A program made the translations under genes and the position numbers. Shown here piece after piece: positions 16,669 through 24,713 of a stretch of 36,558 nucleotides of DNA; within the stretch, counting starts at the first letter, position 1, and each line of letters begins with the position of its first letter. The notes below the pieces were generated by a model. It made no database searches and was not told the origin of the DNA. It saw only the letters and a list, made by a program, of their open reading frames with translations. Source of the DNA: Holophagaceae bacterium (lineage in GTDB: Bacteria > Acidobacteriota > Holophagae > Holophagales > Holophagaceae). Location: the NCBI GenBank assembly GCA_003158505.1, contig PMJK01000025.1, positions 4,595 to 41,152 on the forward strand, in the 5' to 3' direction.

Positions 16669-19600
16669 TCATCCCCCCGGTCCCACCGTCTTGAACATGC
16701 GGCGGATCTCAGGGTTATGTGGATCCAGCGCAAAGGCCCGCCGGATGCGGGCCTTTGCATCCCTGTTCTCGCCCCGCGCTTCCGCGAGCTGCGCTCCCCT
16801 CAGCCACAGGGTGGCGACCTGGGGGAAGCGCTTCACGCCAACCTGGAACTGGATTTCGCCCTCTTCCAGGGCCCGAGCCCCCCGGACCGTTCCAAACCCT
16901 GTGGCCCTTCCCTTCCAAAGGGCGACTTCCACCAGGTTGGAAGCCAGAATCGAATGGAAGGGCGCCAGTAGCCTGGCCTGACGATAAGACTGGTCAGCCT
17001 GTTCCAGATCGGCCTGAGCGCCCGCCTCGTGATGGACCGTCTCCCACTGCCCACGCATCAGCGCGGCGTTGGCGATGCCGTACTGGGAGCGGAAGCTCGG
17101 CCTCTGCATGAGCGCCATTTTGAAACTCTGCATGGATTGTTCGAGGGAGGGCCGCGGATCCAACCCATGCGTGCGCTCGTACTCCGCCCGCTCCCCCCAG
17201 AGGTAACCCAAAAATTCCCGCAGGGACTTGGCCTCAGGTTCGCGGTCCAGCCCCCGAAGGATCACTTGGAGGGCGGATTCAAAGACGTCCCAGGGGGGTT
17301 GCCCCCGCAGGGCGCCTTCCGACATGCGCCATATCGACACCCCTGCCAATTCCTGCGCCAGACCCAAGTGGCCCGGCTGCAATTCGAGGGCCTGTCGGCC
17401 ATGGGCCAAGGCCTGATCCAGCCATGGAATGGGATCCCCCAGCTCCGGAGATTTGGCCGCGAAACTCTCCGCCTGCATCGCGCCTTCGAGCGCTTCAAAC
17501 GGTGGATGGGCTGACCCCACCAAGGGGGCCAAAAGCGCCAGGGCCTGCCGCAAGGCGTCCGCTCCCGAGCGGCCAGCCACATGCTCATTGATGGCTTTGG
17601 CCGTGAGCAGGGAGGCCTCCAGCACCGGCGCTTGCCGACCATCGGGTTCGAGGGTCCGGAGTTTTGACACGACGTCTTCTACCGAGGCGCGCAAGATCTT
17701 GCCCTGAGTCGGACCTGTTTCGAACGAGCCATAGAGCATCACCCCGATCCGGCCCGCCAGCTCCAGGGCCTGCACGTCGCACGGCGCGGCGTTCTGCGCG
17801 GAGCGGGCGCTCTGATGGGCCTTCGCCAGCATCGCGGCACGCTCCGGTCCGCTCTTCAGCATGCCCCAGGACATCAGCACCTGGGCCTCCAGCAGCTCAG
17901 CCTCATAGAACCAGGGCGCTTCGACCTGGGCCTCCTTCGCCCGGGCGATGGCCTCCTCCCAGCGCCCGGAGGCCCATGCCGCCTGCCCTTCCAGGTATGC
18001 GAGCGGGATCAGCGAGGCGGTGGCCCCGGATTTCAGCAACGGCTCGATGCGGGATGCGGCGCGCTCCTGGAGCCGGCTGACGGCCTCCTTCCGCGCGTCC
18101 TCTTGATCGATCCGCCAGGCCTCATCCATGGCGTGCTGATGGAGTTCCAGCATGGCCCGGCCCAGGGCGGACCGCAGTTCCGGCGTATCAAACCCCAGTG
18201 CCCTCGCCCGCTCCAGATGCGCCTGCGCCAGCTCCGGCTGGCCCAGGGCCAGCCTCGCGCGGCCGATCGCGTACTGCCCCGGTGCCTCCGCGATCGAGCT
18301 CTCGGCTTGCACTTCTTCCGCCAGGCGGGCCACCCGCCCCTCCAAGTCCCGGAGTTCCGGTCCCAGGTCGTGGGGCGGGGAAAGTTTGAGGTACCGGGCC
18401 AGGGCCTCGATCCGCTCGGCCGCCTGGGCGAAGCGCTGGGCATGGGCGGCCTGGGCCTGGGCCCGCAGCCTTTCCCTCACGGCCAAACCGCCGAAGAGGG
18501 CGATGGAGAGGAGCACCGCGGTCGAGGCTGCCACGAGGGCCTTCCGCCTACGGGCCCAGTGGAACAGACGCTCCGTGGCTGTGGCCGGGCGGGCCTGGAT
18601 GGGCTCGCCATCGAGAATGCGCTGGAGGTCCTCTCCCAGGGCCCGGGCAGTCTCGTAGCGGCGCCGCGGGTCCTTCTGGAGGCAGGTGAGCACGACCGTT
18701 TCGAGATCCACCGGGATGGTGGGCACAAGGCGGCGCAGCGGGACCGGATCGTCCTTCACGATGCGCGACATGCACTCCAGGCCCTCGCCGGCGAAGGGAG
18801 GATCCCCTGTCAGAAGCGTGTGAAGCGTGGCTCCCAGCGAGTAGACATCTGAGCGCCGGTCCAGCAGGGCCGCGTTCCCGCGGACCTGCTCCGGAGACAT
18901 GTAGCTCACCGTCCCCATCACGCGACCCGTCTCGGTGAGCCCTCGGCCCTCGCCACCGCGGGCCAGCCCGAAATCGAGCACACAGGCGCGGGTGGACCCG
19001 TCCTCGGAGCGGTCGATCATCAGATTGGCCGGCTTCAGGTCCCGGTGGACCAGGCCCACCCGGTGGGCTGCGTGGACGCCTTCACAGACCTCGGCCATGC
19101 GACGGAGCAGGGCCTCCAGTGGCAGGTCCGGCGCAGCCTCCTGCAGGGTCTCCCCGCGGAGGAACTGCATGGCGATGTAGGGCTGGCCGCGCCACTCGCC
19201 GACCTCGTAGACCCGGCACACATTCGGGTGGTCCACCCGGGCCTGGAGCTGCGCCTCCTGGATGAACCGCTGGAGGAGGTCGGGGTGGTCGCGCCGGAGG
19301 AGCTTCAGGGCCACCACCCGGTGGAGGCGCGGATCCATGGCCTTGAAAATGCGCCCCATGCCCCCTTCGCCAAGCAGTTCGAGGGCTTCAAAACGGCCCC
19401 ACTGGTCAAGCGTCTGGGCCTGGAAGACACTCCCCTGCCGGAGCCCCTTCGCGGGGGAGGCACTGCCAGGGGAGGAATCCAGCCCGGCATCTGTCGGCGT
19501 TTCGGCACCCCCGGCAGGCAGGTCCGCCGTGATCTCCATGGACCAGTGGTTCGCCTCATCGGCCTCCATCTCGGCCAGGTCCAGGACCAGCCTCCGAAGG

Positions 19601-19722
19601 ACGGCTTCAGACATCTGCCCGGAGGCCACCAGGTCCCCAAGATCCGCATTGCGGGCGATTCCGGGTTCGAGCAGCCCCCGGGCCACAGCCAAGGCCAGCA
19701 CCCGCTCGTCAGCAGTCGCCAT
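16669..19722 (-). CDS. Membrane Ser/Thr protein kinase with C-terminal TPR region
   Basis: The 1017-aa product has an N-terminal acidic segment, then a Hanks-type kinase domain (about 111-375): Gly loop LGEGGMGRIFKA, Lys140 in VALKLL, HRDLKPAN (catalytic Asp228), DFG at 250-252, and SYMSPEQVRG. One transmembrane helix follows (about 395-415), then some 600 residues of helical TPR-like repeats that should lie outside the cytoplasm. This PknB-like layout is common in Acidobacteriota and Myxococcota; targets are unknown. The ATG at 19722 has GGAG 10 nt upstream. The same frame stays open to 21768 across the opposite strand of the permease gene; that extension is a GC-driven shadow. It is divergent from the ABC transporter operon. 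Confidence 0.92.
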   Translation of the reverse strand: MATADERVLALAVARGLLEPGIARNADLGDLVASGQMSEAVLRRLVLDLAEMEADEANHWSMEITADLPAGGAETPTDAGLDSSPGSASPAKGLRQGSVFQAQTLDQWGRFEALELLGEGGMGRIFKAMDPRLHRVVALKLLRRDHPDLLQRFIQEAQLQARVDHPNVCRVYEVGEWRGQPYIAMQFLRGETLQEAAPDLPLEALLRRMAEVCEGVHAAHRVGLVHRDLKPANLMIDRSEDGSTRACVLDFGLARGGEGRGLTETGRVMGTVSYMSPEQVRGNAALLDRRSDVYSLGATLHTLLTGDPPFAGEGLECMSRIVKDDPVPLRRLVPTIPVDLETVVLTCLQKDPRRRYETARALGEDLQRILDGEPIQARPATATERLFHWARRRKALVAASTAVLLSIALFGGLAVRERLRAQAQAAHAQRFAQAAERIEALARYLKLSPPHDLGPELRDLEGRVARLAEEVQAESSIAEAPGQYAIGRARLALGQPELAQAHLERARALGFDTPELRSALGRAMLELHQHAMDEAWRIDQEDARKEAVSRLQERAASRIEPLLKSGATASLIPLAYLEGQAAWASGRWEEAIARAKEAQVEAPWFYEAELLEAQVLMSWGMLKSGPERAAMLAKAHQSARSAQNAAPCDVQALELAGRIGVMLYGSFETGPTQGKILRASVEDVVSKLRTLEPDGRQAPVLEASLLTAKAINEHVAGRSGADALRQALALLAPLVGSAHPPFEALEGAMQAESFAAKSPELGDPIPWLDQALAHGRQALELQPGHLGLAQELAGVSIWRMSEGALRGQPPWDVFESALQVILRGLDREPEAKSLREFLGYLWGERAEYERTHGLDPRPSLEQSMQSFKMALMQRPSFRSQYGIANAALMRGQWETVHHEAGAQADLEQADQSYRQARLLAPFHSILASNLVEVALWKGRATGFGTVRGARALEEGEIQFQVGVKRFPQVATLWLRGAQLAEARGENRDAKARIRRAFALDPHNPEIRRMFKTVGPGG

Positions 19723-19804
19723 GCCAGCCCATCTCCACGGAGGTGACTCCTGTGTGAATTCACCATGGTGACGCCATCGGACCCTCCGGTGAAGGTAACC
19801 TTGG

Positions 19805-19846
19805 TTGACCGGGGCCAGACCGTCGATCAGACTGATCTTGGCCCTG
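19805..19846 (+). promoter_or_regulatory. Promoter-like and dyad element before the ABC leader ORF
   Basis: TTGACC (19805-19810) could be a -35 with CAGACT 17 bp downstream as a weak -10. The region 19812-19844 is a nested inverted repeat: GGGCCA (19812-19817) pairs with TGGCCC (19839-19844), and inside it the dyad GATCAGACTGATC (19825-19837). It could be a repressor operator overlapping the promoter or an RNA stem at the start of the transcript. The rest of the 285-bp spacer 19723-20007 is described under the leader ORF. Confidence 0.35.
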
Positions 19847-19865
19847 GCGCTGGAAAGGAGGTTCG

Positions 19866-19919
19866 ATGAGACGACAAGCTGACCTCTCCGAACCTCCGTC
19901 GAGTCGCGCCGCCCGCTGA
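19866..19919 (+). CDS. Short leader ORF (17 codons) before the ABC permease, EPPSS motif
   Basis: A strong ribosome site, GGAAAGGAGG, ends 4 nt before an ATG that encodes MRRQADLSEPPSSRAAR and a TGA. The start is 142 bp upstream of the permease start, which has no clear Shine-Dalgarno of its own. GGAGGTTCG (19857-19865) is perfectly complementary over 9 bp to CGAACCTCC (19889-19897) inside the ORF, so the site could be hidden in a hairpin with the ATG at the loop edge. A second 6-bp GC stem (19908-19913 with 19920-19925) has the stop codon in its loop. The porin upstream region carries a matching ORF with Glu9-Pro-Pro-Ser-Ser13 in the same register. It is probably a regulatory leader peptide; a coincidental ORF within an RNA element is the alternative. 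Confidence 0.55.
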   Translation: MRRQADLSEPPSSRAAR

Positions 19920-20007
19920 GGCGGCACGTCCCCGCTCCCCCGAATCCGCACCTTGAACAGGATGTAGGCCCGCTCCCGCGAGCCGCCTCCGCTCCTCCGG
20001 GCCGGCC

Positions 20008-21759
20008 ATGATGAACCGATTTCTCGACACCATGTGGGGGCAGGCCAACGCCCTGTTCTCGCCCCTCCGGCGGCGGCGTTGGGTGGACCTCCTGCTCGTC
20101 GCCGCGGCCTTCGGCATGCTCTACGGCCTGATCCTTCTGGGCCACCAGTGGACGGACATCCAGCGGCCCGTGCTGGAGATCGACCTGTCTCCCTGGGCCC
20201 TGCCCAAGTACACCTTTTTCTCCATGATGCGGGGCCTGGCGGCCTACCTGATCTCCTTCGTCTTCACCCTTGTCTACGCCTACTGGGCCGCCAAGGACGC
20301 CCGCTCGGAGCGGCTGCTCGTGCCGCTGCTGGACATCCTCCAGAGCATCCCGGTGATGACCTTCATCGTGCCGCTGATGCTCGCGCTGGTGGCGACCTTC
20401 CCCCATAGCAATGTGGGCATCGAACTGACGGCCATCATCGCCATCTTCACGGGCCAGGCCTGGAACATGACCTTCAGCCTCTACCACTCCCTGAAGAGCG
20501 TACCCGCCGAGTTGCAGGAGGCTGGCACGGTGTACCGGTTCAACTGGTGGCAGCGCTTCAAGTGGGTCGAACTCCCCTTCGCCACCACGGGCCTGGCCTG
20601 GAACAGCATGATGAGCATGGCCGGAGGCTGGTTCTTCCTCATGCTGGTGGAGGCCTTCAAGCTGGGTGACAAGGACTTCCGGGTGCCCGGCCTGGGCTCG
20701 TACATGAGCATGGCCGTAGAGCATGGCGATGTGCGCGCCCAGCTCTGGGCCGTGGCGGCGATGATCCTGATGATCGTACTGCTCGACCAGGTGCTGTGGC
20801 GGCCCATCGTGGTGTGGGCCCAGCGCTTTCGCATCGAGGACACGGTCCAGGTGGCTGATTCCCAGAGCTGGTTCCTGAACCTCATCCGCGGCTCCCGGCT
20901 CATCCGTAGGTGGGACCGCTGGCGGGTCAAGCGACGGCGGAACCGGCAGCATCGCCATCCGGTCCGAAAGCGGGTCCAGGCGGACGCCAGCATCGATCGG
21001 GCGGCCCATGCCGCACCCTGGCTGGCCATGGGGGCCCTCATCGTCCTGTCGGGGTTCCTCGTCTTGGGCGGCTTTGGTATCTTCCATCTGCTCCATCAGC
21101 TCCCGTCCGGCGCCTGGTGGACCCTCCTCAAGGCCGACGGGCTCACCCTCTCGCGGGTGATGGCATCCGTCCTCATCGGACTCTGCTGGACCCTGCCCGC
21201 AGGCCTCGCCATCGGCCTCTCTCAGCGGCTGTCCCGCATCTTCCAGCCCATTGTCCAGGTGGCGGCCTCCTTCCCCGCGCCCATGCTCTTCCCGGTGGTC
21301 GTGGCCATCCTGGCTTCCCTCAGGATCGGCCTGGGCTGGGGCAGTATCGCCCTCATGCTGCTGGGCACCCAGTGGTACATCCTCTTCAACGTGATCGCCG
21401 GGGCCAGCGCCATCCCCAGCGACCTGCGGGAAGTGGGAACCGCCTTCGGCTTCAGCCGCTGGCAACGCTTCCGCAATCTCTATCTGCCCGCCATCTTCCC
21501 CTACCTGGTGACCGGTTGCCTGACGGCCGCGGGGGGCGCCTGGAACGCCAGCATCGTGTCCGAGTACTACAACATCAGCGGACCCACGCTGCAGACTTTT
21601 GGCCTCGGGGCCATCGTTAGCCAGGCCGGCGAACAGCGGGATTTCCCCCTCCTGGCCGCCTCCACCCTGGTCCTGGCCGCGACGGTGGTGCTGTTCAACC
21701 GCCTGATCTGGAAGCCGCTCTACAAGATCGCCGAAACCAACTATTCCCTGTCGAAGTGA
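20008..21759 (+). CDS. ABC importer permease, two permease domains fused (NitT/TauT-like)
   Basis: The 583-aa protein carries two binding-protein-dependent permease domains. Each has the EAA loop that docks the ATPase: about 164-190 (VPAELQEAGTVYRFNWWQRF) and about 469-494 (IPSDLREVGTAFGFSRWQRF). A basic linker (about 300-325, rich in Arg and His) separates them. It resembles the fused permeases that pair with ATPases having a C-terminal AAA-associated domain, in the nitrate/sulfonate/bicarbonate superfamily. The substrate is unknown and no binding-protein gene is adjacent. The start ATG at 20008 (a second ATG follows directly) has no good ribosome site, which fits control through the upstream leader ORF. 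The ATPase gene follows after 7 bp. Confidence 0.92.
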   Translation: MMNRFLDTMWGQANALFSPLRRRRWVDLLLVAAAFGMLYGLILLGHQWTDIQRPVLEIDLSPWALPKYTFFSMMRGLAAYLISFVFTLVYAYWAAKDARSERLLVPLLDILQSIPVMTFIVPLMLALVATFPHSNVGIELTAIIAIFTGQAWNMTFSLYHSLKSVPAELQEAGTVYRFNWWQRFKWVELPFATTGLAWNSMMSMAGGWFFLMLVEAFKLGDKDFRVPGLGSYMSMAVEHGDVRAQLWAVAAMILMIVLLDQVLWRPIVVWAQRFRIEDTVQVADSQSWFLNLIRGSRLIRRWDRWRVKRRRNRQHRHPVRKRVQADASIDRAAHAAPWLAMGALIVLSGFLVLGGFGIFHLLHQLPSGAWWTLLKADGLTLSRVMASVLIGLCWTLPAGLAIGLSQRLSRIFQPIVQVAASFPAPMLFPVVVAILASLRIGLGWGSIALMLLGTQWYILFNVIAGASAIPSDLREVGTAFGFSRWQRFRNLYLPAIFPYLVTGCLTAAGGAWNASIVSEYYNISGPTLQTFGLGAIVSQAGEQRDFPLLAASTLVLAATVVLFNRLIWKPLYKIAETNYSLSK

Positions 21760-21766
21760 GGGACCC

Positions 21767-23068
21767 ATGATTCACGCCATCAACGCCAATCACGAAGTCA
21801 TCTGCGAACTGAAGGGCATCCAGAAATCCTTCGACCGGGAGACTGGCCACCCCCTGCGGGTGCTGGAGGACATCAATCTGGATGTCCGCGCCAATGAGGT
21901 GGTCTGCCTCATCGGGCCGTCCGGTTGCGGGAAGTCCACCATCCTGCGCATCTTCGCCGGCCTGATCCAGCCCACGAAGGGCCGGACCTTCTACCACGGC
22001 GAGGAGATGGAGGGACTCAATCCGGGCGTGGCCATCGTCTTCCAGAACTTCGCCCTCTACCCGTGGATGACGGTGGAGGCCAACGTGAAGACCGTGCTCC
22101 AGGCCCAGGGCCTGGACGACGAGACCATCAAGGCCAAGGCCCATCGGGCCATCAGCCTGGTGGGCCTGGAGGGCTTCGAAGAGGCCTATCCCCGGGAGCT
22201 CTCCGGCGGCATGAAGCAGCGCGTGGGCATGGCTCGCGCCCTCAGTGTCGATCCAGAGATCCTGTTCATGGACGAGCCCTTCAGTCACGTGGACGCCCTC
22301 ACGGCAGAGGGCCTCCGGGCTGAGATCCTGGACATCTGGGATGATGCCGAGCGCAACCCGTCCTCCATCCTTATGGTGAGCCACGACATCAAGGAAGTGG
22401 CCTACATGGCCGACCGCATCGTGGTGCTGTCGGCCAACCCCGGCCGCCTGCGCACCATCGTGGAAAACCCCCTACCCCGGCCCCGGGACATGCGCAGCCC
22501 CGAGTTCCTCCGCCTGGTGGACCAGCTCCACGACATCATCACCAGCACGGAACTCCCGGACGTGGAAATCACCGCCCCAACACCCAGCTTGCAGCCCGAC
22601 ATCGTGGAACCGCTTCCTCCAGCTCCCTCCTCGGACATCCTCGGCCTGCTGGAGTACCTGGAGACCCAAGGCGGCGCGGGGGACCTCTTCCAGGTGGCCG
22701 CCGCCACCCACGTGACATTCGAGAAGATTCTCGCCTCCGTGAAGGGCGCGGAGATGCTCGACTTCGTGGATACCCCCAAGCGCCAGGTCGTCCTCACGCC
22801 CCTGGGCCAGCGCTTCGTGCGGGCCAACATGGATGACCGCAAGGACATCTGGAAGGCCCAGCTCCTGGAGCTGCGCCTGTTCCGCCTGGTCCAGGAACTC
22901 ATCGACCTGCACGAGGGCGAGCTGAAAGCAGACGAGTTGCTCGCCGAGCTGCAGCAGCGCCTGCCCATGGAGAACTCCGAGCAGACCTTCGACACCCTGG
23001 TCACGTGGGGCCGCTTCGGTGAACTCTTCGCTTACCGCGAAGAGCGCGGCGTTCTCACGCCGGAGTAG
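21767..23068 (+). CDS. ABC importer ATPase with C-terminal AAA-associated domain
   Basis: The 433-aa protein contains Walker A GPSGCGKST (50-58), Q-loop VFQNFALYPW (Gln93), signature LSGGMKQR (145-152), Walker B ILFMDE (165-170) and H-loop His206. Residues beyond about 285 form an extra domain (ILGLLEYLETQGGAGDLFQV onward), like the AAA-associated C-terminal domain found in this branch of NitT/TauT-type ATPases; it is helical and winged-helix-like, with a possible regulatory role. GAGGG precedes the ATG. It powers the fused permease encoded 7 bp upstream. The gene ends 13 bp from the convergent porin gene. Confidence 0.94.
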   Translation: MIHAINANHEVICELKGIQKSFDRETGHPLRVLEDINLDVRANEVVCLIGPSGCGKSTILRIFAGLIQPTKGRTFYHGEEMEGLNPGVAIVFQNFALYPWMTVEANVKTVLQAQGLDDETIKAKAHRAISLVGLEGFEEAYPRELSGGMKQRVGMARALSVDPEILFMDEPFSHVDALTAEGLRAEILDIWDDAERNPSSILMVSHDIKEVAYMADRIVVLSANPGRLRTIVENPLPRPRDMRSPEFLRLVDQLHDIITSTELPDVEITAPTPSLQPDIVEPLPPAPSSDILGLLEYLETQGGAGDLFQVAAATHVTFEKILASVKGAEMLDFVDTPKRQVVLTPLGQRFVRANMDDRKDIWKAQLLELRLFRLVQELIDLHEGELKADELLAELQQRLPMENSEQTFDTLVTWGRFGELFAYREERGVLTPE

Positions 23069-23081
23069 CTCTCTGCGTGTA

Positions 23082-24410
23082 TCAGAACTGGGCGTGGAGC
23101 CTCAGGGCAAAGATGTCCACGGGCCCGCGGTCGCGGTTGTAGCCGGGATTCCAGATCCGCTGGGCATCCAGGGTGGCGGTGAAGAAGCGCCCCAGCGACA
23201 CGGCGTAGTAGGTCTCGATGAGCCGTTCCTGGTCATAGTTCAGGCGTCCGTCCCCGAGCATGAAGCCCAGCCCGCCCGCGGCCAGGTAGGCCCGGTGATC
23301 CGGGGATAGGCCATTCGCAACGAGAGCAACCCCGAGGCGATCCTGGCCCCGGTTCCATCCGGCTCCTGCCAGGGAAAGACCGAAGGCCAGGGAGCGATCC
23401 ACTTCTGTGAAGACCCAGGTCTCCGTGCGGCCGTCATTCCAACCCGCCCTGAGGAAGCCTCCCAGGTCCCCGGTCAGGGCCTGGTCGGCACTGAGGCCCC
23501 AGCCGTACTTGATGCGGCCCGGCTGGCGGGTGACGATCACATCCGGCGCGAGGGGCGACAGCTGGAGGCTCTCCTGGTAGCTGCCCATGTCGGCATGGTT
23601 GGCGTAGCCGAGGATCCGGACATGGCCCGCCTGGCCGCCAATCTCGTGATCATGTTCCACCTCGATCACATCCCCGTGGGCGCGATCCACCTGGTGATCG
23701 AAGGACAGGCCATTCGCCTGGGTGGGCACCATGAAACTGCCTGCGCGAAGGGCCCAGGCATCCCAGTACAGCTCGAAGGCCACGCCCCAGCTGTAGCCCC
23801 GGGTGTCCGCCGGGTAGTCCCAGGCCGCGGTGTCCATGAGGGTCCAGTTCAGGAACTGGGTACGGGGGTCGTGGGCGTAGGCGTTGGCATCGAAGATGTC
23901 GCCCAGGGCAATCCTTCCCACGGTCATCACGACCCGGTGGCGGTCACGGGATCCGGACAACTGGTTCTGGTCCGGGGCAACGGGCTCACTACCGCCACCG
24001 AAATCCCAGGTCTGCCGCAGGAATAGGCGGGCGAGCGAGACCTTCAGCTCGGGGCTGGCCACCCGGTAGATCTCGCCGTTCGGCGCAGCGGCGAGACCCA
24101 GGACATGGCTGACGCCCTGCCCTCCGGCGAGCTCCGGATTCACGTAGAACTCGGCGCCCTCCCAGAGGCGGCACCCGAGGAACAGGGTGGAGGTGAGGGA
24201 ATTTCGGATCTCCTTGCGGGATTCGAAACTGTTCACCCCTTCGTAAGGGGAGGTGAATGCCCCATGGCCCTGGGTGACTGTGGTCGCCTGACCGTGCAAG
24301 CTCCAGGTCTCGGGAGCAGGATCGCTGACCTGACCTCGGAGCAAACTGGAGATGGCCAGGGTGGCAACGGAGGCCATCAAATTACGGAACAGGGTCCGAT
24401 GGGTGCGCAT
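23082..24410 (-). CDS. Carbohydrate-porin (OprB-like) outer membrane protein
   Basis: The 442-aa protein has a signal peptide (about residues 1-26, ending LLRGQ) and begins its mature part with WSLHGQATTVTQGHGAFTSP, a pattern I associate with OprB-like porins of Acidobacteriota and Proteobacteria. It alternates short beta strands with aromatic girdle residues and ends in LRLHAQF, a C-terminal Phe typical of beta-barrels recognised by the Bam machinery. OprB proteins pass sugars, but members vary and the substrate is not shown. The ATG at 24410 lacks a clear ribosome site. A leader ORF matching the one before the ABC permease lies 140 bp upstream, linking this gene to the convergent ABC importer. 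Confidence 0.85.
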   Translation of the reverse strand: MRTHRTLFRNLMASVATLAISSLLRGQVSDPAPETWSLHGQATTVTQGHGAFTSPYEGVNSFESRKEIRNSLTSTLFLGCRLWEGAEFYVNPELAGGQGVSHVLGLAAAPNGEIYRVASPELKVSLARLFLRQTWDFGGGSEPVAPDQNQLSGSRDRHRVVMTVGRIALGDIFDANAYAHDPRTQFLNWTLMDTAAWDYPADTRGYSWGVAFELYWDAWALRAGSFMVPTQANGLSFDHQVDRAHGDVIEVEHDHEIGGQAGHVRILGYANHADMGSYQESLQLSPLAPDVIVTRQPGRIKYGWGLSADQALTGDLGGFLRAGWNDGRTETWVFTEVDRSLAFGLSLAGAGWNRGQDRLGVALVANGLSPDHRAYLAAGGLGFMLGDGRLNYDQERLIETYYAVSLGRFFTATLDAQRIWNPGYNRDRGPVDIFALRLHAQF

Positions 24411-24549
24411 GGGAATACCGTGACAGGAGGAAGGGGCCAGAAGGTGACGGGGCTGTAACTGCCCCAGGGCTGCAAGCGCGGGATGACGGACCTCGCCCAC
24501 TCGGACCCTGCTCTTCACCAGTCAAACCCTCAGGATCAGCCGGGAAGCC

Positions 24550-24606
24550 CTAGTCCAGGTGGACGCAGCTCGACGGAGGTTCAGCGATCATGGACATCAT
24601 CTTCAT
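24550..24606 (-). CDS. Short leader ORF (18 codons) before the porin, EPPSS motif
   Basis: On the minus strand GGAAAGGAGG lies 5 nt before an ATG encoding MKMMSMIAEPPSSCVHLD and a TAG. Six of 18 residues are Met or Cys. The motif Glu9-Pro10-Pro11-Ser12-Ser13 and the 14-nt block GAACCTCCGTCGAG are identical to the leader before the ABC permease and sit at the same distance from the ATG. GGAGG can pair with CCTCC in the ORF. GTCC/GGAC forms a small hairpin next to the stop, and GGGGC/GCCCC (24449-24465) forms another shortly before the porin start. The spacer 24411-24713 holds only this ORF and its promoter. Its likely role is control of porin expression. Confidence 0.55.
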   Translation of the reverse strand: MKMMSMIAEPPSSCVHLD

Positions 24607-24633
24607 CGCAGCCTCCTTTCCGGCAATCCAGTG

Positions 24634-24662
24634 ATCCTACCGATGGCGGCCAAGGCTGTCCA
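24634..24662 (-). promoter_or_regulatory. Sigma-70-like promoter for the porin leader
   Basis: On the minus strand TGGACA (24662-24657, 5 of 6 to TTGACA) is separated by exactly 17 bp from TAGGAT (24639-24634, 4 of 6 to TATAAT). Transcription would begin near 24627, about 20 nt before the leader ORF start. Confidence 0.55.
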
Positions 24663-24713
24663 GGCTGAATGACGGAGCAGAGGACCTGGCTCAGGGATTC
24701 TCCAGGGACGATT

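Noticed and set aside
19723..21768. Extension of the kinase frame to 1699 codons across the permease antisense strand.
   Set aside because: A clear ribosome site and ATG lie at 19722, the kinase domain starts shortly after, and the extension is antisense to a well-supported permease gene. Long antisense frames are common in GC-rich genomes.
24449..24465. GGGGC/GCCCC hairpin before the porin as an intrinsic terminator.
   Set aside because: It is only 5 bp and no U-run follows; it may still be part of the leader fold.
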